Part shown: in pieces, positions 8,774 to 17,315 of the stretch
How the letters are laid out: the number at the start of each line of letters is the position of its first letter
How positions within the stretch are numbered: position 1 is the first letter of the stretch
From: Natrarchaeobius oligotrophus
GTDB lineage: Archaea > Halobacteriota > Halobacteria > Halobacteriales > Natrialbaceae
Assembly (NCBI RefSeq): GCF_003841465.1
Contig: NZ_REFZ01000002.1
Coordinates: forward strand, 372,001 to 436,000
Reading direction: 5' to 3'
Length of the DNA: 64,000 nt
Program-made: the position numbers and the translations under genes
The notes under the pieces: model-generated
The model's database searches: none
What the model was told of the DNA's origin: nothing
What the model saw: the letters and a program-made list of their open reading frames with translations, nothing else

Positions 8774-9196
8774 ATGGTAATCGTCGCAGCGGTAGACCGA
8801 TCGGATCGAGCGACGGACGTCTGCGAGCAGGCCGAAATACTGGCGCAGGCGTTCGACGATCGAGTCCACGTCGTTCACGTGTTGACGCGGTCTGATTTTT
8901 TCGATCTGGGGCGAACGTCGGCGGAGGCGGAGGAGTCGATCAGCATGGACGACGTTCGCGGCGTCGCGGCGGACGTCGCGGCGGAAGCTGCCGCGAACGT
9001 CGACGTCGAGTGGGAGGCCGTCGGGCTCGTCGGCGATCCGGCTGATCGGGTCGTCGATTACGCCGACGAGCACGACGCGAGATACGTCGTCGTCGCGGGT
9101 CGAAAACGATCTCCCGCGGGGAAGATGATCTTCGGAAGCGTCGCACAGACGGTTCTCCTGACCGCCGACTGCCCCGTCGTTAGCTCCATCGAGTAG
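8774..9196 (+). CDS. Universal stress protein, UspA family
   Basis: 140 aa single-domain USP: MVIVAAVDRSDRA at the start and the nucleotide-binding pattern AGRKRSPAGKMIFGSV near the C-terminus, followed by LLTADCPVV. The ATG at 8774 is preferred over an upstream TTG. Divergent from the thiolase-like gene. USPs bind ATP or act as stress-related scaffolds; the specific role here is unknown. A second USP lies at 52240. Confidence 0.92.
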   Translation: MVIVAAVDRSDRATDVCEQAEILAQAFDDRVHVVHVLTRSDFFDLGRTSAEAEESISMDDVRGVAADVAAEAAANVDVEWEAVGLVGDPADRVVDYADEHDARYVVVAGRKRSPAGKMIFGSVAQTVLLTADCPVVSSIE

Positions 9197-9288
9197 CGGA
9201 CGTCTTTCGTCCGCTGCCGGTCGAACGGTGTACGTCGTCGGACCAGCCGAGTAGCAGACGTCGCCTCCGGTGCGTCTCGTACCACATG

Positions 9289-9298
9289 ATATATATCG
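9289..9298 (+). promoter_or_regulatory. TATA-like promoter element of enoyl-CoA hydratase gene
   Basis: gatatatatc lies 30-39 nt before the ATG at 9328 in otherwise GC-rich DNA, the spacing expected for a haloarchaeal core promoter with a short leader. Confidence 0.55.
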
Positions 9299-9327
9299 CG
9301 GTGCGACCGATTGCAGGGTGATTCGAC

Positions 9328-10131
9328 ATGTCCGACGACTGCGTTTCGTTCGAAACAGACGACGGTGTCACGACGATTACGTTCGACGATCCCGACCGCC
9401 GCAATCCGCTGTCACACGACGTGAAAACGGAGCTGCTATCGGTGCTGCCGACGCTCCCCGACGACGAGGACGTCCGGTGCGTCGTCTTTCAGGGCGCCGG
9501 CTCGGCGTTTTCCTCGGGCGGCGACATCGACGCGATGAAAGAGCGACGACGGCTCCAGGACGAAGGCGGCTTCGAGGAGGTTCTCCGGGAGGAGCTTCGG
9601 CTTGCGAATCGTATGGTTCGAACCGTCCACACGCTTCCGATCCCGACGATCGCAAAGCTCGACGGACCCGCCGTCGGAAGCGGCGCGGCGCTCGCGCTCG
9701 CCTGCGACGTCAGACTCGCCAGCGAGAGCGGCCGTATCGGCTTCGGATTCAGACACGTCGGCTTGAGCGTGGATTCGGGCGTCTCGTATCTCCTTCCGCG
9801 ACTCGTCGGGCTCTCGAAGGCGAAAGATCTCGCGCTCACCGGCGAGATCGTCGACGCAGAAACGGCCCGCGAACTCGGACTCGTCGACCGACTGTACGAC
9901 GACGACGAGTTCGAGACGGAAGCATCGGAGTACGTCGAGACGCTCGCGACGGGACCCAGCGTCGCCCTGGAGCACATCAAGCTCCTGATGAACGGATCGT
10001 TCGACACCGATCTCCAGTCCGCACTCGAGCGCGAGAAAGCCGCCCAGGAGGTCGTCGCACACACCGACGACCACGTCGAAGGCGTCGACGCGTTCCTCGA
10101 GAAGCGATCGCCCGAGTTCACCGGCCAGTGA
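9328..10131 (+). CDS. Enoyl-CoA hydratase/isomerase family protein
   Basis: 267 aa crotonase-superfamily enzyme acting on an acyl-CoA thioester. It has FDDPDRRNPLS near the N-terminus, the oxyanion-hole segments GAGSAFSSGGDI and DGPAVGSGAALALACDVRLA, and the helix LPRLVGLSKAKDLALTGEIVD. It probably hydrates or isomerises an enoyl-CoA in the same pathway as the nearby ETF, thiolase-like and MaoC genes. Which crotonase subfamily it belongs to cannot be fixed by eye. Confidence 0.9.
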   Translation: MSDDCVSFETDDGVTTITFDDPDRRNPLSHDVKTELLSVLPTLPDDEDVRCVVFQGAGSAFSSGGDIDAMKERRRLQDEGGFEEVLREELRLANRMVRTVHTLPIPTIAKLDGPAVGSGAALALACDVRLASESGRIGFGFRHVGLSVDSGVSYLLPRLVGLSKAKDLALTGEIVDAETARELGLVDRLYDDDEFETEASEYVETLATGPSVALEHIKLLMNGSFDTDLQSALEREKAAQEVVAHTDDHVEGVDAFLEKRSPEFTGQ

Positions 10132-10388
10132 CGGCCCGTTTCGAGGGAGCGACGGAGACACCGGTCGTCGCGATCGATCCGGATCGTCGACCGCCGTGAA
10201 TACGGACGCTCGGCCGGGCTACGGACGAATCGATCGCGCCGGAAACGACGGAGACGCTCCGCCGGTGAAGTGATCGACTGACGAGAGCGGTAATCCGTCC
10301 CCGAACACGCACGAACCGATCGATCCGATCGGAAACTGTTCGATTCCGTCCCGGTTACTCGTAGCAAAAACTCGAGAAGACGCCGCGT

Positions 10389-11342
10389 TCACTCGAACTG
10401 CTCGATGAGCGCCGGCACCACGTCGAAGAGGTCGTCGTGAATCGCGTAGTCCGCGATGTCCATGATCGGCGCGTCGGGATCGGTGTTGATCGCGACGATC
10501 GTGTCCGATCCCTTCATACCGGCAACGTGTTGAACCGCACCGGAGATACCGATCGCGACGTAGACGTCGGGCGTCACGACCTTGCCGGACTGGCCGACCT
10601 GGCGGTTCGGCGGCAGCCAGCCGTTGTCGACGATCGGACGCGACGACGACAGCGTGGCCTCGAGCGCGTCGGCGAGGTCGCGGACGAGATCCAGGTTCTC
10701 CTCGTCCTCGATTCCGCGACCGATCGAGACGAGGACGTCGGCCTCGGTGATGTCGACGTCGCCGCCCGTCACCTCCTCGAACCCGGTGACCGTCGATCCC
10801 ACGGCGTCTTCGTCGATGGTGACGTCGAACGGCTCGATCGACGCGTCGCCGGGTTCGGTCGCGGCCGGCCACTCGCCCTCGCGAACGCTCACGACCGCTT
10901 CGCCCTCGAGTTCGATCGTCGTCTCGACTTTGCCGCCGTAACACTCCCGGGTGAGTTCCAGGCGGTCGCCGTCCGTCTCGAGGTCGATCGCGTCGGTGAC
11001 CAGCGGGCGACCGAGGCGGTTCGCGACCGCGGGCAGGTAGTCGAGTCCGTTGACGCTGTTCGGGCCGAGGACGTAGGTCGGCTCGATCGACTCGACGAGT
11101 TGCTCGGTCGATTCGACGTACACGTCGTGGTTGAACTCCTCGCCGCGGGCGATCGTGTGAATCGCGTCGACGCCGGCGAGATCGAGTTCGTCGGCGAATC
11201 GGTCGACGTCGCCGCCGACGACTGCCAGGTGCAGGTCGCCACCGCTCTGTTCGGCGAGCCCATCGCCGGCCGAAACGAGTTCGTAACTCACGTCGCGGAG
11301 CTCGCCCTGACGGTGGTCCGCGACGACGAGGACGGCGCTCAT
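10389..11342 (-). CDS. etfA: Electron transfer flavoprotein alpha subunit
   Basis: 317 aa ETF alpha subunit, which holds FAD with the beta subunit and passes electrons from acyl-CoA dehydrogenases toward the respiratory chain. The conserved C-terminal FAD domain is evident: SRPIVDNGWLPPNRQVGQSG, then VAIGISGAVQH and IVAINTDPDAPI. It follows etfB with a four-base start/stop overlap. Its presence implies an acyl-CoA dehydrogenase elsewhere, since none is encoded in this window. Confidence 0.95.
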   Translation of the reverse strand: MSAVLVVADHRQGELRDVSYELVSAGDGLAEQSGGDLHLAVVGGDVDRFADELDLAGVDAIHTIARGEEFNHDVYVESTEQLVESIEPTYVLGPNSVNGLDYLPAVANRLGRPLVTDAIDLETDGDRLELTRECYGGKVETTIELEGEAVVSVREGEWPAATEPGDASIEPFDVTIDEDAVGSTVTGFEEVTGGDVDITEADVLVSIGRGIEDEENLDLVRDLADALEATLSSSRPIVDNGWLPPNRQVGQSGKVVTPDVYVAIGISGAVQHVAGMKGSDTIVAINTDPDAPIMDIADYAIHDDLFDVVPALIEQFE

Positions 11343-12130
11343 GGGGCCACCCCCTTCTCGCGGAGCAGATCCGCGAGCGCACCTGCGGTCTCGTCGGAAC
11401 TTCCCTCCCAGACGGCGACGTCGCTTTCGCTCTCGGGTTCGTACATGGCCGTTCGTTCGAGCGAGCCCTCGACGGCGGACGGATCGAGTCCGAGCGCGGA
11501 GAAGTCTTTCACCGCCAGTTCCTTTCGCTGGGCCTGGCGAATTCCACGCATGCTCGCGTACCGCGGTTGATTGATCCCGGTCTGGACGGTGAGTACGGCA
11601 GGGAGCTCCACGTCGGTGAGTTCCTCGACGCCGCCCTCGAGTTCTCGGCGAACGGACGCCGTCCCGTCCGCGAGATCGTGCTCGAGGTCGTTGACGACCG
11701 CGGCCCACTGATATCCGACCTCGTCGGCCAGCGCTACGCCGGTCGCTCCCCAGCTGTCGTCGCCGGACTGGACGCCCGTCAGGACCAGGTCAGGCTCTTC
11801 TTCCTCGACGACGGCCCGCAGAACGTCGGTTTTGGCTCGAACGTCGAGGAGGTCCGCGTCCGCGAGCGCATCGTCCCAGACGCGGACGGCCCGGTCTGCA
11901 CCCTTCGCGAGCGCTTTGCGAATCGACTGTTCGTGTTCTTCGGGACCGACGGTCACGGTGACGACCTCGTCGGCAACGCCTGCCTCGCGGAGCTGGACGG
12001 CTTCCTCGAGGGCGTACTCGTCCCACTCGTTGAGGCGTGCGCCGAGATACCGATCGTCGATTTCGGTTCCGTCTACCTCGAAGGAATCTTCGACAGTAGC
12101 CACTTCTTTGACCGCTACGAGTAGCTTCAT
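11339..12130 (-). CDS. etfB: Electron transfer flavoprotein beta subunit
   Basis: 263 aa ETF beta subunit: MKLLVAVKEVATVED, the conserved LNEWDEYALEEAVQL, the AMP/adenine-binding LTGVQSGDDSWGATG, and the signature region VLTVQTGINQPRYAS. First gene of the etfBA pair. Upstream on its strand is a TATA-like cctatattc about 25-30 nt from the ATG, with the perfect 10-base palindrome GTTGTACAAC (12163-12172) next to it, which may be an operator. Confidence 0.95.
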   Translation of the reverse strand: MKLLVAVKEVATVEDSFEVDGTEIDDRYLGARLNEWDEYALEEAVQLREAGVADEVVTVTVGPEEHEQSIRKALAKGADRAVRVWDDALADADLLDVRAKTDVLRAVVEEEEPDLVLTGVQSGDDSWGATGVALADEVGYQWAAVVNDLEHDLADGTASVRRELEGGVEELTDVELPAVLTVQTGINQPRYASMRGIRQAQRKELAVKDFSALGLDPSAVEGSLERTAMYEPESESDVAVWEGSSDETAGALADLLREKGVAP

Positions 12131-12720
12131 CGTGTCCCCTGTACCGACGCGTCGAATATAGGGTTGTACAACACGGCAACATTGTCATCGACGGTCGCGG
12201 GACGCTGGGACGTCCGGCCGTCCGATAATAAGTATGAATACTGTCATACATGTTATTTCGAGAGTTACTATATTTATTGTCTCGGTGTTATATCCTGGAG
12301 TGGGTCGGAAATTCGTCGGTTCTCATCTAAAATCGAGTGAACGGACAGCATCGGCGGATATAGACGTCTGAGCAGATCCAGGCCATAGACATCGACCCGG
12401 CCCCGCGAGAGTTTATCACAATTATTAGGGCAGATATGGCCATATAGACTATGATATTCGGGTATATGCAGTACAAACGTCGAGCAGAGAAACACTTCGA
12501 TAGACGAAAAATGAAATACATCCCGATATCCGGAGTGATAATTTGATAATACACTATACAAGTAGGAGAATATATACTACTGATCTATTATAACTATTCT
12601 GTCTTTTGAGCCGCCGAATCGTATCGATACCTACGGAGGGATCGAACGATGCGTGATCGACGACAGCGTCGAAACGGGAAGCGATCGAACCACGCGTTCG
12701 ACCGCTGCGAGTGAAAAGCG
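12131..12720. other. AT-rich intergenic region without a supported gene
   Basis: About 590 bases, far richer in A/T than the rest of the window, between etfB and the first extradiol dioxygenase. It holds the etfB promoter, a perfect inverted repeat GTATGA-N6-TCATAC at 12232-12249 and many runs of TATA-like sequence. Overlapping minus-strand frames around 12274-12561 lack haloarchaeal composition (few acidic residues, many Ser, Tyr, Ile, Cys), so I read them as non-coding. It could be a decayed insertion or a horizontally acquired remnant. Confidence 0.6.
12232..12249. promoter_or_regulatory. Inverted repeat GTATGA-N6-TCATAC
   Basis: Perfect six-base arms around ATACTG, about 100 bases upstream of the etfB start. 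It could be a protein-binding site or a chance palindrome in AT-rich DNA. Confidence 0.35.
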
Positions 12721-13692
12721 TTAGACGTAGTCGATACCGTCCCAGGTGGGCCCGCCGCCGTGCCACTGGTGGCTCGTCGCGCCGCCGATCTCGCCTTCGG
12801 TCCACTCGATCGGCTCCCAGTCGGGTTCGAAGTTCAGGTAACCCGGTCCGGCGAACAGCTCGAGACGAACGCCGCTCGCCGGATCTTTGACGTACATGCA
12901 GTCCGCACGCGTGATGGCGTGCATCGCCGGTCCGTCGCTTCGATTGTTGATCTCGAGGCCGTGTTCGCTGCAGATGTCGCCGGCCGTCCAGAGGTCCTGG
13001 AGGCTATCGAGGTGGAACGCGACGTGGTGGAACTGCGTCGGCGCGTCGGCCGGCTCGCGGTGGATCGCGATGTCGTGGGGGAGCGCAGTGACCGCGTACC
13101 ACCAGCCCCAGTACTCGCCCTCCTCGGTACGGTAGCGTTCGTTCAACTGGAAGCCGAGCGTCTCGCGCAGCCACTCGTCGTGAGCGTCAGCGTTGTCGCC
13201 GGGATCGTTGACGTGGACGTGATCGATCCGCCGCGGTGCGATGCGGTTGGCGATCGACTCGCTGTAGACGCGGTTTTTGAGCCCCGATCGCTGTCCCTCG
13301 GGCGCGTCGGGTTTCTCGACGTCCCAGTAGAACTCGTAGCTGTGGCCGAACTTCTCGACCCGAATGGCCTCTCCAAGTCCCGTCTCCTCGCCCGCATCGA
13401 CGCGGGAGACCGATTCGCCTTCCTCCTCCACGAGGGTTTCCTCGAGGTCGGCGAGCGCCTGCGCACTCGTCGTCCGGAACGCCATGTGATCTACCCCCCG
13501 CTCGCCGCTCTCGATGAGGATCAGCGAGTGGTGTTCCCAGTCGCGCATTCCGCGAAGGTAAGCGACGTGGCCGTCTCGTTCGGTAACCTGCAACCCCATC
13601 ACGTCGCTGAAAAACCACAGCGACTCGTCCAGATCGGGGGTCTGTACTGCAACGTGTCCGAGCTTCGCTATCGGTGTGCGTCGTCGTGTCAT
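12721..13692 (-). CDS. Extradiol ring-cleavage dioxygenase, VOC fold (first paralog)
   Basis: 323 aa two-domain vicinal-oxygen-chelate protein, very similar to the one at 53945. The Fe(II) ligands expected for type I extradiol dioxygenases are present: His in RRIDHVHV, His in QFHHVAFHLDS and Glu in SGVRLELFAG. The second-shell catalytic His is in MHAITRAD. Such enzymes cut a catechol ring next to the hydroxyls using O2. The layout (AYLRGMRDWEHH, IRVEKFGHSYEFYWD) resembles homoprotocatechuate or catechol 2,3-dioxygenases. Substrate undetermined. ATG 13692 fits the paralog's start. Confidence 0.9.
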   Translation of the reverse strand: MTRRRTPIAKLGHVAVQTPDLDESLWFFSDVMGLQVTERDGHVAYLRGMRDWEHHSLILIESGERGVDHMAFRTTSAQALADLEETLVEEEGESVSRVDAGEETGLGEAIRVEKFGHSYEFYWDVEKPDAPEGQRSGLKNRVYSESIANRIAPRRIDHVHVNDPGDNADAHDEWLRETLGFQLNERYRTEEGEYWGWWYAVTALPHDIAIHREPADAPTQFHHVAFHLDSLQDLWTAGDICSEHGLEINNRSDGPAMHAITRADCMYVKDPASGVRLELFAGPGYLNFEPDWEPIEWTEGEIGGATSHQWHGGGPTWDGIDYV

Positions 13693-14123
13693 AGCTTGTG
13701 AATCGTGGTCGATCTCCCCGTGCGGGGCCGACCAGTCGTGGTTCGCTGCCACCGGGTAATCGGTTCGGAAGAAAACCGCATATACGAACACCCCATTCTT
13801 CGAGGGTGCTTTTATACTAGCGAGATTGCGACCGTCGGCGGGTCTCGTACGGTCTGTGGTACGTCAGTACAGGTGGAATCGCGAGACGTCTGTGACCTTA
13901 CCTCTACATCGTCACGCCAATCCATATCACACACCACACGCGGGATTTCGAATTCGAGCCGTAGCAACCGCCTCGCCCCAGAAGCACGAAACGACGGATA
14001 GATCATCGACAGCGGTGAAACCGGTGACGATTCGGCTGCCGGTATTACACACCGGCTTCGAGTCAACTCACCGATCGTGCGCGCTACCGGGGCGTGGTAC
14101 GTGAAATGTCAGGTAAAATTCTC
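13693..14123. other. Intergenic region, no gene recognised
   Basis: About 430 bases between the first extradiol dioxygenase start and the stop of the DUF59 gene. A short GC hairpin CCCCGTGCGGGG at 13716-13727 lies in the leader region of the dioxygenase gene. The rest shows no convincing coding signal. Confidence 0.6.
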
Positions 14124-14855
14124 TCAGTCTCCGTACCGGGCCTCGAGCAGCAAACTACACTCGTGGGCTTGCCCGTCCATGTTGACGCTCGAGAGTCGCG
14201 TGAGCCGGCGGACGGATTCGAACTCGGTCGGCGGGATGGCTTCTTCCTCCGGCGTGACGAAAAACGGAGCGTCCGGCGACGCATCGATGCCCAGGACGTC
14301 GACTTTCTCGAGATAGGAGTCGATCGGTTCCGCCGGGACGGAAACCGAGCGATCGTCGACCGAAACCGTCGCCACCCCGTCGTTCAGCCGAACGTCACCG
14401 TGCGTGATCGCGACGAGTTCGTGCGGATCGACCCCCTCCTCGAGCAGGACGGTCATCGCGTCGTGCTGGCGTCCAAGCCGCGCCTTGTGGTCGAACGTCC
14501 AGCGGAGTTCCTCGAGATCGGCCTCCGCGTCCTCGAAGACGTCCTGGAACGACGCACCGTCGTTGACGCCGCGGGTGATCTCCTCGTCGTGAACGTGATC
14601 GCGCAACGAAACCGTCACGTCGTCGACATCCGGAAGGTCCAAGACCGCGTCCCTGACGTCGGCCGCCATCATCCAGGCGAACGACGGCGAACAGAGGCCG
14701 GTTGGCAGCCGAAGCGAGACGGACACCGACCGTCCGGTGATCTCGATGTCGTCGACGAACTCGAGTTCGGTCACCGAGCGATCGAGTTCGGGATCGTACA
14801 CGTCGTCTAGGGCCGTCCGCACCTCGTCCGGGCTCGTGCGCGTTTCGGCGCTCAT
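14124..14855 (-). CDS. DUF59/MIP18-type metal-sulfur assembly protein with C-terminal extension
   Basis: 243 aa. Residues 1-95 match DUF59: VYDPELDRSVTELEFVDDIE, then LRLPTGLCSPSFAWMMAADV and VSLRDH. The remaining ~145 residues are an extra region ending in a segment with SVNMDGQAHECSLLLEARYGD. DUF59 proteins help build Fe-S or other metal centres. The start overlaps the amidohydrolase stop by four bases. In actinobacterial propane (prm/mim) diiron monooxygenase clusters an amidohydrolase, a DUF59 protein and an alcohol dehydrogenase accompany the hydroxylase; the same trio occurs here without it. Confidence 0.82.
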   Translation of the reverse strand: MSAETRTSPDEVRTALDDVYDPELDRSVTELEFVDDIEITGRSVSVSLRLPTGLCSPSFAWMMAADVRDAVLDLPDVDDVTVSLRDHVHDEEITRGVNDGASFQDVFEDAEADLEELRWTFDHKARLGRQHDAMTVLLEEGVDPHELVAITHGDVRLNDGVATVSVDDRSVSVPAEPIDSYLEKVDVLGIDASPDAPFFVTPEEEAIPPTEFESVRRLTRLSSVNMDGQAHECSLLLEARYGD

Positions 14856-15922
14856 GATCCCGCTTTGACCCAGTCGAACTCCGCGTCTTCGTACGTCTGT
14901 TCCAGGCCGTGGGTTCGACTCACCTCGTCGTTCTGGACCGCCTTCGCCCGCTTCTCGAGGTCGATGTCGTACAGCTCCGCGAGGTTTTCGCCGAGGAACT
15001 TCTTTTTCGCCTCGAGATCGAACTGCGCGTCGTACTCCGCGATCTCCTCTTCGGTAAACTCGGTATCGAGGGTGGTTTCGATGATGTTCTTCGGGTGACA
15101 GATGGCGTAATCGGAGCCGTAGATGATCCGATCCTCGCCCAGCCAGAACAGCAGTTCGCCGAAGATTTCCTTCCACTTCTTCGGCCGCTTGTAGGCGAAG
15201 CCGGCGATGAGCGCGACGTTCGCGTAGACGTTTTCCTCTTGCGAGGCGAACCAGACGAAGTCGTCGAGGCGGGGAACGCCGCTGTGTTCGACGATGAAGT
15301 TGAGGTCGGGGTACAGCGTCGCCGCCTCGTCGACGTCGGTGACGTCGAAGGCGTCCAGGTTCAGCGGTTTGATCGTCGGCCCCTTGTGCGGGTGGATGTT
15401 CTTGATGCCGAGTTCCTCGCACTTATCGAGGAACCGATAAGACATCTCCGAATCGAGGCGGTAGCCCTTCGAGTCGCCGTTCCACGCCGCGGTGTAGAGC
15501 TTGACGCCCTGGATGTCGAACGTCTCTTTTTGCCACTCGAGGTACTCGAGTCCCTCCTCGCCGTCTCGCGGGTCCATCCAGCCGTTGAGGACGAACCGCT
15601 CGGGGTAGGTTTCGGCGAGTTCGGAACAGCGCTCGACCGTGTTGAAGCCGTTCTCGTAGAACGCCTTCAGGTACGTCGGCTGAAACATTCCCACGTCGAC
15701 GTAGCCGTCGACGAACACGTCCTGAACGAACCGCTCTTTCGTGTACCGGCGGAACGTCCGTTCGTCCATTCGCAACTCCTCCGGCGTGAACATCTCGTGA
15801 CCGTTGAAGAACTCCTCGATGAACTGGTCGCCGCCGCGGTGGATGACGTTCTCCTCGCGGGCGTTCCAGAAGTGAACGTGCCCGTCGAGGACGAAAATAT
15901 CCTCTCCGTCGTGGGTGTACAT
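14852..15922 (-). CDS. Amidohydrolase family protein (amidohydrolase 2)
   Basis: 356 aa TIM-barrel metal-dependent hydrolase or decarboxylase. The first two metal ligands are H15 and H17 (LDGHVHFW). Further conserved points are IHPHKGP, FIVEHSGVPRLDD and the late Asp in IIYGSDYAICHP. The lysine- and phenylalanine-rich C-terminus is unusual among the very acidic proteins here. It is the first gene of the pair with DUF59, with the Zn alcohol dehydrogenase 128 bases upstream on the same strand. The closest context parallel is the amidohydrolase of propane monooxygenase clusters, whose job is thought to be in maturation. Confidence 0.88.
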   Translation of the reverse strand: MYTHDGEDIFVLDGHVHFWNAREENVIHRGGDQFIEEFFNGHEMFTPEELRMDERTFRRYTKERFVQDVFVDGYVDVGMFQPTYLKAFYENGFNTVERCSELAETYPERFVLNGWMDPRDGEEGLEYLEWQKETFDIQGVKLYTAAWNGDSKGYRLDSEMSYRFLDKCEELGIKNIHPHKGPTIKPLNLDAFDVTDVDEAATLYPDLNFIVEHSGVPRLDDFVWFASQEENVYANVALIAGFAYKRPKKWKEIFGELLFWLGEDRIIYGSDYAICHPKNIIETTLDTEFTEEEIAEYDAQFDLEAKKKFLGENLAELYDIDLEKRAKAVQNDEVSRTHGLEQTYEDAEFDWVKAGS

Positions 15923-16050
15923 ATTCCAACGAGACGATGGGGAGTATCCTCAATAAAGGTTTTGTATATTCCCACTTTCAGCCGCCACAGGCGCCGCTAA
16001 CGGCCGTGGGCTGTTTCGAGATTCGGTTGACAGCCAGAACCGGGCGAGCG

Positions 16051-17088
16051 CTATGGAGTGAAGATCGCCCGGCCCTCGATCTCGCCATCGTGCAGTCGTC
16101 GCGCGATTCCGTTAATCTCCTCGAGGTCGTGCGTCGAGGTCTCGACCGTGATCAGTCCCTCCTCGGCGAGCGTGATCAGCTCCTGCAGTTCGGTGTAGCT
16201 TCCCACGAGCGTCCCACGGAAGTCGATCTCCATGCCCACCAGCGCTTGCGCCGGCACGGTGAGTTCGCCGGCGTAGCCGACGACGTGGTGATCGCCGCCG
16301 GTTCGAAGCATCGCGGGAGCGTACTGCAGCGTCTCGTCGGAGCCGACGAAGTCGACGACCTTCCGCGCGCCGACGCCGTCCGTGAGATCGTCGACCACGG
16401 CGACGGCGTCCTCGTCGGCGGCGTTTACCGTGTGAGTCGCGCCGACCGACTCCGCGAGCGACAACGCCTCGTCTTTGACGTCGACGGCGATCGTCTTCGC
16501 CGGACTGATCGCGTGAAGCGCCTGCAGCCCGATATGGCCCAGCCCGCCGATCCCGACCAGGACGGCGTAGTCGCCGGCGACCAGATCGCCCGCCGCGTTC
16601 TTGATCGCTCGGTAGGCGGTCAGGCCCGCGTCCGCGTGGGGCGCGGCCTGTACGGGGTCGAGCGACTCGAGTTTGATGACCGACCGTTCCTTGGTCTTCA
16701 GTTCCTCGGCGAACCCACCGTCCCTGTCGAGGCCGACGAACTGGTGGTCGGGACAGTGCATGTCCTCGCCCAGGCGACACGCCCGACAGGTTCCACAGGA
16801 GATCGGCGGATGGACGATGACCGCGTCACCGGGCACGACCTCGGTGACCTCGCTTCCGGTCGCCGCGACGACGCCGGCGTTTTCGTGACCCGGCGTGTAC
16901 GGAAGCGAAACGGACGTGACGTCGGCCATCTCTCCCTCGACGATGTGGTTGTCGGTGTGACACCAGCCGGCCGCTTCGACGTCGACGACGACGTCGTCCG
17001 GGGCGGTGATTTCCGGCGAATCGATCTCCTCGATCGTAAAGGCGGACTCGAGGTCGGACGTATACTCATGTAATCGCGCGGCTCTCAT
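16051..17088 (-). CDS. Zn-dependent alcohol dehydrogenase, MDR family
   Basis: 345 aa medium-chain NAD(P)-dependent alcohol dehydrogenase. Catalytic zinc ligands C43 (GWCHTDNH) and H68 (GHEN) are present, as is the structural zinc quartet C98, C101, C104 and C112. The Rossmann motif is VGIGGLGHIGLQ. It oxidises a primary or secondary alcohol to aldehyde or ketone. Its position upstream of the amidohydrolase/DUF59 pair resembles propane-oxidation clusters, where the dehydrogenase uses the monooxygenase product. Confidence 0.93.
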   Translation of the reverse strand: MRAARLHEYTSDLESAFTIEEIDSPEITAPDDVVVDVEAAGWCHTDNHIVEGEMADVTSVSLPYTPGHENAGVVAATGSEVTEVVPGDAVIVHPPISCGTCRACRLGEDMHCPDHQFVGLDRDGGFAEELKTKERSVIKLESLDPVQAAPHADAGLTAYRAIKNAAGDLVAGDYAVLVGIGGLGHIGLQALHAISPAKTIAVDVKDEALSLAESVGATHTVNAADEDAVAVVDDLTDGVGARKVVDFVGSDETLQYAPAMLRTGGDHHVVGYAGELTVPAQALVGMEIDFRGTLVGSYTELQELITLAEEGLITVETSTHDLEEINGIARRLHDGEIEGRAIFTP

Positions 17089-17315
17089 AGGCTACGGTAG
17101 CAGAATTCGAACCAGCAAAGTTAACAGTTGCCATCCACCGGAAAGCGAGCGTTCGCGGTGCTACCCTGTGGCATACTGTAGAGTGGACAACCTCGACTGA
17201 ATCCGAAGTGCGGCGGCCTCGACACCGGATTGCGTCCCCGAACCGTCCAAACTCGACGGTACGGACGAACATATATGTGCGATACCACACAACACGGTAT
17301 CGCTGAACGGCTACC

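Noticed and set aside
12274-12561. Overlapping minus-strand frames of 75-95 codons in the AT-rich gap
   Set aside because: Translations are rich in Ser, Tyr, Ile and Cys and poor in Asp/Glu, unlike every real gene here, and no start signal or domain is evident.
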